64,000 bases of DNA. Origin: Tubulanus polymorphus. Taxonomy: Eukaryota > Nemertea > Palaeonemertea > Tubulaniformes > Tubulanidae. Below the pieces are notes generated by a model. That model was not told the DNA's origin, did not search any database, and saw nothing but the letters and a program-made list of their open reading frames with translations. Position 1 is the stretch's first letter; each line of letters begins with the position of its first letter. Shown here piece after piece: positions 1-11,332 of this stretch. The stretch lies in contig NC_134026.1 in NCBI RefSeq assembly GCF_964204645.1, forward strand, positions 26,120,650 to 26,184,649, read 5' to 3'. The translations under genes were made by a program, and so were the position numbers.

Positions 1-1391
1 CTTCCGTCGCAAGCGATCCAAATAATCCCACCTAAACAAACGATATAGATTGCTGCTTCAATGACAAACGCCATTCCCGGGAATATCTGGAAAGTTACGG
101 AGTATAGATTTGTGAAGATGATTGCCCCTAGTAGATTCGAGGCCGTCTCACCGCACGAAAGCAAAGAAAATATTTTACCAATTTCATCTTCATCAACCAA
201 CTTACTAATGATTGATTTTGAACCGGATACAATCATACCACTGACTGAACCGACTATTACTCCAACAAAAATCATCCATGTTTGGTCGCTGACTGATACA
301 AAAACTAACCGGGTAGTTTTGAAAACTATACCGATGATAACTAAATTCACATCTTGAATCTTAAATACAACCGATAATAGTGGTAAGAGCAAACACAAAC
401 TTAACCCTAGAGTTGCGTAATCGACGGCTAACAAGTAACCGTACAATGATTTGGACCAACTCAACGGGTAATATTCTACAAAAAGTAAAGTTACATCAAT
501 TTCTCCAGCTTTACAAATCTGATTCGTGATAACTACGAAAAAAACCAGAACAAGGTGAAATCGTAAATTCCCCTGTCTCGGTTTGATAAGTACTTCCACC
601 GAATCGCGAATGTTAACTGGGTTGAATAAGAATGGTTTACCGTTCTTCTTCGTCGGTTCTATTTCGGGATAAATGTCATTAGATTCGATTCCGGGCACAC
701 TTTCCTTCAAAAACATAAGTAGTACTACTATGCACGCGGCCAATATTCCCACAACGATGAGGAAGATGAAGTTAAAACTGAGTCTATCCAGAAGTGAACC
801 AGCCAACAATGACCCAAGAAAAAGTCCGAAAAAATTCATCGCTAGAAGTTTACTCAGTTTTTTTGTTCGGTTTTCCTTACTGCTCACATCCGAAACGTAG
901 CTGTATACAGCCATACTAAGTATAGCGCTTTTTCCAAAACAGCCATTGATGGCCGCTCCGATTAAAACAAATGCAAGAGCGGACGATTGAGGTAGCATGC
1001 CAAACATATAAAACAAGCACGCAATGATGGCACCTATGCAAGGAAGAATCATCGGCAACTTTCTTCCAACTCTGTCACTCCAAGCTCCGCAAAATAATCC
1101 AAGAATAATCGCTGGAAAATTTAGCAAAATCTTATAATACATTATGTAATTTGCCGAGAGTTTTTGGACGTGGGCCTCTTCAATCGGGTGTTTACGTAAA
1201 CTATAACATAAGCCATGATCCTGATACTCGATTAAACATACTTCTTGATAAATGAATAACTTGACAGTTGGTTCTAACAGTGATTCAGCCGATTTGTACA
1301 TTAAAAAAACCATTTCGGCAACGATTGCACCACTTTTTATGCACTCCATCGACGAACAAGGAAAACACGATTTACTGTCCTTGGCGCCCAT
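1..1391 (-). CDS. SLC46-family (PCFT-like) MFS transporter, C-terminus beyond window
   Basis: The frame is open from an ATG at 1391 down to base 1, giving about 463 residues in one uninterrupted exon; the C-terminus lies outside the window. The protein alternates hydrophobic membrane-spanning stretches with short loops. It has a major-facilitator loop motif, GAWSDRVGRKLPM, after the second predicted helix, and an N-terminal half (KSAESLLEPTVKLFIYQ, then a Cys-containing first extracellular loop) typical of the SLC46 family. SLC46 members (PCFT/SLC46A1, SLC46A2, SLC46A3) are proton-coupled carriers of folates or other organic solutes at the plasma membrane or lysosome. The substrate of this member cannot be told from sequence, and subfamily assignment is uncertain. 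No in-frame upstream ATG was preferred; this start gives a short cytoplasmic tail before helix 1, as usual. Confidence 0.85.
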   Translation of the reverse strand, partial: MGAKDSKSCFPCSSMECIKSGAIVAEMVFLMYKSAESLLEPTVKLFIYQEVCLIEYQDHGLCYSLRKHPIEEAHVQKLSANYIMYYKILLNFPAIILGLFCGAWSDRVGRKLPMILPCIGAIIACLFYMFGMLPQSSALAFVLIGAAINGCFGKSAILSMAVYSYVSDVSSKENRTKKLSKLLAMNFFGLFLGSLLAGSLLDRLSFNFIFLIVVGILAACIVVLLMFLKESVPGIESNDIYPEIEPTKKNGKPFLFNPVNIRDSVEVLIKPRQGNLRFHLVLVFFVVITNQICKAGEIDVTLLFVEYYPLSWSKSLYGYLLAVDYATLGLSLCLLLPLLSVVFKIQDVNLVIIGIVFKTTRLVFVSVSDQTWMIFVGVIVGSVSGMIVSGSKSIISKLVDEDEIGKIFSLLSCGETASNLLGAIIFTNLYSVTFQIFPGMAFVIEAAIYIVCLGGIIWIACDG

Positions 1392-3059
1392 TTTCCCAAA
1401 TTGGCGATATTAGTTTGAGAAATTGGATATCCTAAAAGATGGACGGAAGTTCCAGTGAAATCCGCCTTTTATGAAGTACAAGCAACTTTGAGACGGATTC
1501 AGTAATGTATCACAAGTTAATTCGTTCGGCACAATCGAAATTTTCAGAAGAGATTTTCCAAATTATCGGCCAAACTCGACTACAGTAACAGTACGTCTAC
1601 TGATGAATGCACACACGTTGGATGGTACTGATTTCCGTGTCGTTGGAGATTACTTGTCCAGCAGCAATCCAATCTGAACCTGCCAGTTCGAAAGCTCTCG
1701 CGACGTGTCTGGCGAATAATCACGCGTGCGTAGCGATCGTTACCCCTTCTTAAGCCCAACGCGCACGACACGGGGAAGCGTTTCCCCGTGGTTTATGAAA
1801 AAATGTTACGGGAAACAATGTTTCCACGATCATGCATATTTGATTCCGTGTAAAATGTCCCTGCGTCGCGGTGCTTTGGGCTTTGATGTCATATAAGTGT
1901 TGGGTTGGAAATAATTCTGATAAGTGTGATCCACCCTTGTTTAGTTACGATCTTGTACGAATTGCAAAAATGAAGTAAACGGAATTATGAATTTCAATTA
2001 GCTGATGAAATTATGAATCTCATGAAATAGAATTGAATTTTACAAGAGAAATAAGGCGTATTGGATTGCATTAACAATAAAATGTCCACATTAAAAATGG
2101 AAAAAGGAATTCGATGGTTTATATAGTTATAAATAATCTATACATGTCGAGGATTTTCAAGAGCTCTAGCTTCAAACTCATTATTGAATCTACCGACATA
2201 GTTCTCTTGCAGCTTGGTGCTACGCCACGGCATTCGATTGCATATCGGCATCTCCGGATTTGTTTGGGTTAAGAGCTACTCGATAATCAAAAGGGACACA
2301 CAATAACCTATGTTTGTAACTAAGATGTTCCGAGTGCTCTTTTTATAGTCGAACGATGCAAAAACACGGACAGAATTGGAATCGCATAGGTTATACGTAT
2401 GCTAATGTGACGAGTATTACATATGTATATATTTCAATTCAATTTTTCTTATGGTATGAATATATAATGTAATTCTACTTGAACGAATTACATCCACCAC
2501 TTTCAGGGAGCGATGATTTAGTGATAAAGATCACTCGTCGACGTCTGATTCTTTTATTTTTACGCTCTTGACTTCGGCGAGCTGCCATAGACAGGGAGAA
2601 ATACATCACCCTCATCGCCCACTCAAGTAGCTCGGCGCCAGCTTACCCCGGTAATAGGTTTTGTAATAGGCGAGTCATCTACAACTGTTCTTCGCTATTC
2701 ACCAGTAATCAAACGCTGATCGAGTAGCTCGTTGTTGGCAGGCACGAAATTTACCGACGACGACAACGAGAATCGGTACCATACCGATAGATATTGATCA
2801 GGCAACCGGTGACGGATTGTATGCACGGAACGGAGATTAATAAAACTGGAAATTAAAAGGTTCAATAAATATCGCGTCTCAGAAAGACGAGTTCCAATTA
2901 CTATATGTCGCCTGGCACCTACATCATCACCCACAGGAATCCATAACACAGCGATATTAGAAATTCTCATTTTTATGTTCCTCCTTTCATCTTCCAAAAG
3001 ACATAAAGCGCCCAAGAAAAACGAATCAATAAATACAATATATTTCAATGAAATGATCT
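1392..3059. other. Intergenic region upstream of SLC46-like gene and downstream of eIF3A
   Basis: This stretch holds the presumed promoter and 5' UTR of the SLC46-like gene (left part) and the spacer beyond the eIF3A poly(A) site. Two short minus-strand open frames (1580-1771 and 2695-3048) have no recognisable domain, no splice context and biased composition; I treat them as chance. I see no RNA gene or repeat. Confidence 0.5.
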
Positions 3060-3065
3060 TTTATT
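3060..3065 (-). terminator. Candidate poly(A) signal of eIF3A
   Basis: TTTATT on the plus strand is AATAAA on the minus strand. It lies about 520 bp downstream of the eIF3A stop codon, a reasonable 3' UTR length. Assigned by position only. Confidence 0.4.
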
Positions 3066-3584
3066 AACCGATTAGACTAAATATCATAATAAAGTTCTTC
3101 ACAATGATTCACAATCGCTTATAATGAACGATAATTATCTATTTTAATTAATTGATACCAAAAGCACAAGAAAAATCACCGTTAGGAGTTACAAACCGCA
3201 GTGGTTAACAAATCATTGAAAATGAACAGATTATATCAATAACATGATTGTACTTAATGGTGTTGATGATGAATTTGACAAGTTGGGTGTAATAAAATTG
3301 CACTAAATTATTTTGAGTTGACCAAATACAGAGGTTAGAAATTTGGAATTGATGTTCCTTTCATGTCACAAACATTCTACCAATCGGTTCCATGTTTGGA
3401 GGAATCAACAGTATGATGTTAATGTAAGTCTATTCATAAGAAGTGAAAGAATGATATTACACTCAAAACTGATACAAAGCTAATATATTATGTTCACATT
3501 TATTTTATAAACATCAATTTTTACTGAATTACACCAATAACTGATGGCGTTATATGAAACGCTTCGGATAAATTGGGAAATTGT

Positions 3585-6500
3585 TTATCTACGAACTTTC
3601 GTCCATCCTTCGATTTCCTCTTCAGATTTTTCTTCTGGTCGGCCACCTCCCCTCCATGGACTTTGTTCAGTTTTCGACGGAGATGAGCCTTGATCTAATA
3701 GATTTTAAAATACTTTACTCAATTATACAAGCATCACAATACATTGTACGAAATAAAATAGTACTTAAGCATCATCGCTGCAATTATTCATTTATGGATT
3801 ATTTCCTTTTTTCTTTTTCACTATTACTACTATACAATCGAATTGAGTCATGTCACCAGTAAAGCCTACTCTACTTATGCATCTTTGTATTTTGCAAGGT
3901 ATTGATTGAGCCCCTAGACCGAGTTTTCAATATGAATGAATAATGCAACTGGTATAGCTAATTGTATGCTATCATACCAAAGCAAACCATTTCAATTATT
4001 TTTCATGTAAAAAAGAAATCCTCACAGCAATAGATGGAATTCATTGATATGATATCTTTCGAAATATCCATTATAATCTATATCAATGTTTCTATCTTAA
4101 ATAATACTAACCAGGTTGTTCTCCAGCACCCCCACGTCTCCAAGTATCAGGTCCACTTTCCCTCGCACTATCTCGACCGCCATCTCTTCTCCAACGACTT
4201 CCACCATCATCACCCCCTCGACCAGATGGACTATCTCGCCATCTATCACCGAAACCTCGTCTGTAAATTTAATATAAATTGGAGATTAAAGCCTTAATGA
4301 ATGTTGGTACGAGAGTACTATACTCCAGATGATAGATTTACCTTTCATCTGTTGGTGGACGTCTATCATCATCTCGATCTCTAGCTCCACCACTTCTCCA
4401 TGCACCACCACCTCCACTTCGTTCTTCCCTATCCCCTCTTCTCATATCGTCTCCACGTCTAAATGAATCGCGATCATCTCCACGTCTGAACGAATCACGA
4501 TCATCTCCCCGTCTGAAGGAATCGCGATCATCTCCACGTCTGAATGAATCGCGATCATCTCCACGTCTGAATGAATCACGATCATCTCCCCGTCTGAACG
4601 AATCGCGATCATCCCCACGTCTGAACGAATCACGATCATCCCCACGTCTGAAAGAATCGCGATCATCTCCACGTCGGAATGAATCACGATCATCACGTCT
4701 AAATGAATCGCGATCACTGCCACGTCTGAACGAATCACGATCATCGCCACGCCTGAATGAATCGCGATCATCTCCGCGCCTGAATGAATCGCGATCATCT
4801 CCACGTCTGAACGAATCGCGATCATCTCCGCGTCTGAATGAATCGCGATCATCTCTTCTGAAATCACGATCATCACGCCTTGGTTCTATATCCTGGTTTT
4901 CTCTGGCAGGAGTACGCCAAGCAGAAGTTGGTGCATCACTTGGCTTGTCAGATTCATCCCGTTCTTTTGGTTCAGCTCTTTCTTTCGGTTCAGGTGCATC
5001 ACGTTCCATGCTTTTGTCATTACTCCAAGCATCACTGAAAAGATACAGGTTACATGTTATACATTCCAAAACAGTCAGCGAAATTCAGTAGTTTAGGAGC
5101 ATGAGTTGCATGAGTTGAAATATTCAAGTGTGCTACATACAATGACAATTTCTCCGAAAGGATTGGATGTGTTCCCAACTTTGCTCTTTATAAAAGTGTA
5201 AATATTTGCAAATGTAATAAGATTCTATGACTATCCCAGCAGGGAATTTCAAATCTAGAATTGCCTGATTTTTCTTGTTCTATGCGAACCCTACCGATAC
5301 TCTCACTAATGAGCAGGTCATATGATATCAAAGAAAACAACTAACTGCTGATACAATATGGGGCAAGTGGTGCAATGGGGCAGGTTAATCAAGTCACTAA
5401 TTTGGGTCTTCTGATCATTGGGCGCGAGCGGACTCCAGCTGCACTTAATTCATGAATTTACAATAAACCTACGTCTTCCTAGACCACTGGTCATCCCGAT
5501 CTTTAACTTTATCTCTCCAACCACCCTCTTTAGGCTGTGGTCGCCATGCACCTTTTGGCCGTTCATCTTCATCTCGCCGACTGCAATATACATATAATGG
5601 AATACACATTGGTGCAAAAATATTTTCCATGTCGAATTAATGAGGTATTATTTGAAAGGAACTGACCTTCCTGTAGCTTGATCTCTCATACGAGCCGCCT
5701 TTTCTTCCATTTCCTGTTCTCGTTTCTTCTGTCGGGCAGATATCTCCTCTAATTTCTCCATTCTTTCAATATATTCCTTCTCTTCTCGTTCTCGTTTCTC
5801 CAAATCAAGTCTTTCCTGCTCTTCACGTTCTATTAGAAGTAAACCAACAATTTTTGCAGATATGTACATAAAATAAAAATTTAGATAATCAACAGTAATC
5901 TACATGTACCTACCTCGTTTCAAGGCTTCATCCTTAGCCCTCTGTTTTGCTTCTTCTTTTTCTTTTATATATTTAAGTTTACGTTCTTCTTTTCTGCGAT
6001 CTTTTCGTTCTAATAATCGTTTCTTCCTTTCCTCATTCAGTTTTACTTCAAATTCCTTTAATTTTTCCTGTGAAGTAAACAATCAATCGATGCAAATGTT
6101 CACCAAGGCTAACACTATTCTAGCTGAGATGCTCATTGAATATTTATAGAAAATACGCACCTTAAATACAGACTTCCTTGAAGCTTTCAATTCATTTAAG
6201 AATTGATCTTTATCAGGAATAATTTTGCGGAGACGATCACGATGTTCTAATGCCTGTTCTCTCTCCACCACTAAAGCTTTTATCTGAAATACAAAAATCA
6301 AACATTAAGAGAGGGACATTACGGTCCTTGATTATTCGCATATAATGAACATTAGTTGACTTACTCGTATGTCTTCTTCATCTTCCCAGAATTTTTTCAA
6401 TGTAACGCTCTCTTCGTCATATTGCTTCTTCAGCAGTGGCAACTCCTCCACTCGTTTAGCTCTTGCAAAATAGTCGATCTAGAATATAACAAATTCTTGA

Positions 6501-9500
6501 TGAGATGAGAATACATCATCCGATTGAATATCGACAAATGGATATAAATTGAAGATAGACAGAATGGGTAGCAGATCAAGCAGCCCAAGATTACTTGAGA
6601 TTCTCATACTAATATTGAGAATTAACTGGTTCATATTAAATACCTTTTTCTCTTGTGCTCTTAATTTATCCATCAATTCTTTCTTTTCTTTCTCAATCTG
6701 CTGAACCTGTTTGGCCACAATTTCGTCTGCATCTAACTCAGCAAGATGCTGAAAAGGACAATAAGATGAATACATCTCAATACTTTAACAAGTGTTTTGG
6801 CTTTAAGATATAATTTTCTTAACTACTAACCTCTTCATCAATGTCTGCGAATGCTTTAGCACCGATATCAGTTTTCTTCAGCTGATCGAGTCTTTCTCTA
6901 GCGACCTTTCTCTGAATCTCTTTCATCTCTTCATCGCGACGTTGCTGAGCTCTTTCTTCCATTTCACGCTGCAATCGACCTAACTCTGCTTCCTCCTTCT
7001 TACGACGCTCTTCTTCCATACGCATCATCTCCTCTTGTTCCTATGAAAAAATAAAATTCAACAATATCTAATCTTTTTTGTTCACTTCTGAATACTTACA
7101 ATCGCGTATAAAATAACAACTGCTCTTACCCGTTGTGTGCTTATAGTTTCCAATTCTTCTTTTCTTTCTTCAATAATGCGTTGACGTTTGAGAACATTCT
7201 CGTGATTACGTCTGGCTACTTGATGATAACTTTTCACCAAATGAGCTCGCAATTCATCCTGAACAGTCTAAAATACATAATGGTACATGGTTCTTGATGG
7301 ACGGCTGTAGAATCCAAACTTATAGATTCAATGATTCAGTTATCCTTTTGGTTAATTATTAAGTAGCAAAAACTCAAGCTTACCTTAACTGAACTTGGTT
7401 GAATAAGTTTAGCAGTCATTGATAATGCTTCAGCCATAAGAACCATCTGGTTACGAATATGTTCGCTCGGCATACTCTGAATATTGGGTCCTTCGGTGAC
7501 TTCTTCTTTCTGAGAGTTGACGCCGAGATCGCAACCGAATGTCAGACAACGAGTACGGTGATCAATTCGAACCTGGAAATAATGTCAATTGATAAAATTC
7601 TGACCTAGATCAAATACCAGACAGTGTGACAATGAATTGATAGCTTTACCTGTAAATCTAAGGTACGAGCAGATTCAACGACAATTCTCTCTAAACGGAA
7701 TTCTGATGCGAATGGGCACAACTTAACCAAACGACTGAATTGAATGCTTTGATAAACTTGAGACACCTGAAATGAAAAATAAAATGAGTGAAATATCAAT
7801 TCATCCCAAAATATGGTGAGTAAAACGACAAATGATCCACACTTTTACCTGCTTTAAGATCCTAATGATTGCAATGTCTTGTAAGCCAGTTACATAAGTC
7901 TGCAATTCTTCATTGTTACCGATGTATTCCAAACAAGGAACAATTTTCTGTGATAACTTCAACGGGTGGAAATCAACCTCCAGCCAACGATACAGATTTA
8001 GAAGTTCAACAGGAACATTCTGACATATGTTGTACCTCACCTAAAAGAAAGACCTGGTAATCAAATTATCTGCACATACCAGTACATGACAGATGTAAAT
8101 GCTCTATTCGCTATTGCTAAATGCTCTATTCTATGCCGTCATTTTGTACCAGATCTTTTATCAAGCCAGCTCTTGTAGGAGGGTTTGGCAACATCAACAA
8201 TGTTGCAAGACGTCGCTGTTTGTCTTGAGTGCTAATTTCTTGGTCGATCAAAGTATCCAACTTGTCACGTGTCGCTGGTATTGGCACTGACAGTGTAGCA
8301 CACAGTACACGCATTGAAATTCTACAAAATTTACAAATAAAAACCTATAAGATAACGATTTTTTGGATCACTTTGCATCAATGTGTCTAAACAAAAGTCA
8401 AAACAAAAATCTGATCAGCATAGAAAGTTTGATATCAAATCCTTTTCCAGGAATCATCAGTCTAACATGTGAAACATCACTTCAGATTCGTATAAGATTC
8501 TATATAAGAAAAGACATAGAAATATAAATAATTCTAACTATAAATCAGTTGCTTGTAAATAATCTGATCAGTGATAATGTGATTTCATATCTAACAATGA
8601 GAATCATAAGTCTAACATGTGAAACATCATTTCAGATTATTCCTGCCTAACGGTTCAGCAAATCTTCTCATACTGTATAGAGGACCATACCTTTGTAACT
8701 CCTCAGTAGACAAACTTTTCCTCTGTTCACGAAACAAGTGATACAGACGATGCCAGGCACTGGCATGGAACAATTGATTTCCTGCTTTTTGGAAAACAAG
8801 GCCGAGTTTTTCGTAATAGTTTGCCATCAAAGCCGGTTTTGGTGGTTTCTTCGATAAAGAGACCAATCCATGGACATCTTCAACGGCCTTAAAAGCTTCC
8901 TGCAAAATACGGACAGAATTCATCCAAAACATGCAGAATTCATCATTGGAATATATCATCAGACCTTATCTGAGGGGAACAGTGAAATTAACTAACTCAC
9001 CTGCCACAGCTCCATCTGGATAGCACTATCAAGCTGAACCAAACGTGTCTCGAGGTGCATAGCCTGACTCTCTGGATTATTCAGATTAATCGCAGTCTGT
9101 TGACTCTGGTGCTTGTGAATGTGGCCCAAATGGGTGCGCAACTAAAAAACAACACAAATATTATTTCTCAAAATGTCATAATTAAAGCTTTTTAAAGCCA
9201 AAAAGGAGACTGAATTTTTCTACTCACATTGTCGCACAGCTTCCTGAATTCAGTTTTGCGAGCATACTTCAAACAGAACTTGAATGCTGAAAAAATGTTC
9301 ATTATTAGACCATCAGGCTTCTAATTTCATAATCTAAGTAAAAAGGGAAAAACCTCAGCATCCACTATCGTGTGTTCATTAAATGCCATACCTTGTTGCG
9401 CGATATCTTGATAAAGTTTTTCAACTCGGTTGTTATTTCGCAACAGCTCCAAACATTGTCGATATGATTCCCAAAGAAATTTCACCCAAGGTGTCAAAAT

Positions 9501-10386
9501 AGCTCGATCAGTTCTGTCCTGGGTGTCTTCACCACTTACAGCACTCAACAGCAAGCTAAAAATGAAAAAACCTAGAGATTCAGTATTCTAAATAAAAACT
9601 AAACGAATCAGAAAATGTATGAAAGTTGTAATAACCTTTCCGGTGTTTGCAGAATATCCAAATCATCGATATCGATAACAGCTTGATGGGAAGTTTGCCT
9701 TGCTTCCTCAGTTCGTTCTTCGGCAAGTGACAAATATTTTTTGACGACATCTTCCAAAGATTTGATGTTTACCTATGAAAAATTATCAAATACTGATTAA
9801 CATATTTTCATCAGATTTTTAAGGGCGCATCTCTGGACGAATTCTCTACCTGCTGACAGATATTCTTGTATTGGTACAAGCCTTCTTTAGCGACATGACT
9901 TTTCTTCAAATCAACGCATAGCTCCAAATATTTATGCATAATCGGCTCATGAATTTTCTGCCATGTTCGGTGCTTTTTGCTTTTGATGACATCATACAAT
10001 GCATCAAGAGCTCTCTGCTTCTTGCCAACATCAATGAATTCTTGATAAAACATAAAATTTCTAATTAGTATTGTTAGATCTAACATTGAGTAACAATCCT
10101 GAATCCATGACCATATGGAAAGGATGGCTACACATTTCATTTAGAAATTATTATTAACGATATGGTGGATGGATAATACCTAAGTAAATTACCCAGTTTA
10201 AAAATCAAAAGCCAGGCGATACCCCCGCCACACCGGCCGGGCGAAGGCGGAACAAACCATATGCTAAAAATAATGTTTCCGAGTCAGTGTGTGGTGGGGG
10301 AAGGATGTTTCATCGTAATCAATCAAAATAAACGTACCATTCGCTCGTTTAAGAGCATTTTCTGGTCTCTGAAAGTAAGTGGGCAT
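3585..10386 (-). CDS. EIF3A: Eukaryotic translation initiation factor 3 subunit A, 22 coding exons
   Basis: Joined exons read about 1,228 residues without a break. The start (ATG at 10386, [16 protein letters not shown]) and the end (...EGWTKVRR then stop) match eIF3A. Coding exons (minus): 10386-10338, 10040-9850, 9772-9636, 9555-9392, 9286-9228, 9141-9001, 8899-8691, 8321-8150, 8040-7849, 7766-7650, 7572-7384, 7267-7130, 7040-6831, 6748-6644, 6478-6365, 6283-6161, 6067-5914, 5829-5667, 5580-5473, 5034-4342, 4260-4112, 3694-3585. In order the protein has an N-terminal helical/PCI scaffold part (for example EVDFHPLKL), a long charged coiled-coil, and an Asp/Arg-rich repeat tail. eIF3A scaffolds the eIF3 complex on the 40S subunit. 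The last intron has two in-frame acceptors (exon start 3694 or 3688), changing the product by two residues. The gene is divergent from NOA1. Confidence 0.95.
4442..4876 (-). repeat. EIF3A: 27-bp coding tandem repeat (DDRDSFRRG) in eIF3A exon 20
   Basis: About 15 near-identical 27-bp units encode DDRDSFRRG. One unit has Ser for the first Asp and lacks the Gly, and the array ends in a degenerate DDMRRG. Vertebrate eIF3A carries a comparable but different ten-residue DDRGPRRG-type array at the same place. Synonymous changes between units (cgc/cga for Arg, tca/tcg-like variation) show they are not all recent copies. Confidence 0.95.
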
Positions 10387-11332
10387 GTTGATCTATAAAT
10401 ACGCCATACAAATATAGACAATAGGGGTCAGGAAACTTTTTTCAGAGCTTTTTAGCACAAATTTAGCCGCAATACGCGCACTGTAGACAGCGTAATGGCG
10501 ACAATACCGTAGTACCACGTGAGAATTAACATTAAATCGCGGCTGCTGGACTCTGCTAAATAAAGGATTCAATTCAATGCAGTCACTCGCCTCAAGGTCG
10601 TTGACTTATAACCCGAGCATTTTTAAAAGTAGTAGAATTTTGTGTGCAATGTGTGCATGATTAATGATTTTTATCCCTCAAAAGCTTCATAATCGGCGTA
10701 AATATCGTCATAGATAATGTCTCAGATACATAGGTAAAAGTCCATTGGCCCTATATTATTGCTACATACCACAGCCACACACAAGGCCTTGTGCCTGTGG
10801 ACTGCAAAAAATGTTAACCCCGGCCCATTGGCATTGGCTTTGCGTCTTTTCTGGCCCATTCGATTCTATTCTGTGGTTTTACTTTTTTTGGAAGACATTT
10901 GAACAGTCTTCTATTTTGAAGAAGACTTTCTTTCAGTCTTCTGTTGTGCGATATTGTCAGTTTGAGCACAGGCATTTGAATATGGGTTTCTATCTTGTTG
11001 TTAGTGCGAATGATGAAGTTTACCGTAATCAACGATGAAAAATCTGCCGGTTCGCCATTTTAATCATCCATGATGCATGTGTTTTACCTTTTGTAGTATA
11101 GGTAGAGGATGAGTGTGTTGCATCATGGGTAAATTCAGTATAAAATATTGCAGATGATCGAAATAGGAATTTACGTACCACTAGCAAATAATTAGATATT
11201 TCTCCATTATAAAAGCCTATGTTCAAGTGCCTGTGGTTTGAATTTATTTCACTAAATGGAAGATGTCTTAAGAGGCTCTAAAGGTAGAGGATTATAGCTT
11301 TGTGTTTTTAATGAGTGAATATTATTTTTAGG
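10387..11332. promoter_or_regulatory. Shared upstream region of divergent EIF3A and NOA1
   Basis: The two start codons are 946 bp apart and point away from each other. The open frames here are short, on both strands, and not protein-like. A tttttag immediately before the NOA1 ATG looks like a splice acceptor, so NOA1 may have an upstream non-coding exon in this region. No defined promoter element is claimed. Confidence 0.4.

Noticed and set aside
2695-3048. 117-residue minus-strand ORF downstream of eIF3A
   Set aside because: No recognisable domain or signal; lies across the likely eIF3A poly(A) region; probably chance.
4442-4876. A 144-residue repetitive minus-strand frame (MIAIHSD-type repeats)
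   Set aside because: It is the out-of-frame shadow of the eIF3A coding repeat; the DDRDSFRRG frame is the conserved one.
4442-4876. Possible CRISPR-like array
   Set aside because: Period of 27 bp without distinct spacers, inside a eukaryotic coding exon in frame.
8099-8290. Plus-strand ORF overlapping eIF3A exon 8
   Set aside because: Antisense to a conserved coding exon.
10745-11226. Short ORFs on both strands between eIF3A and NOA1
   Set aside because: No homology that I recognise and no splice context; the region is better explained as the shared upstream region.
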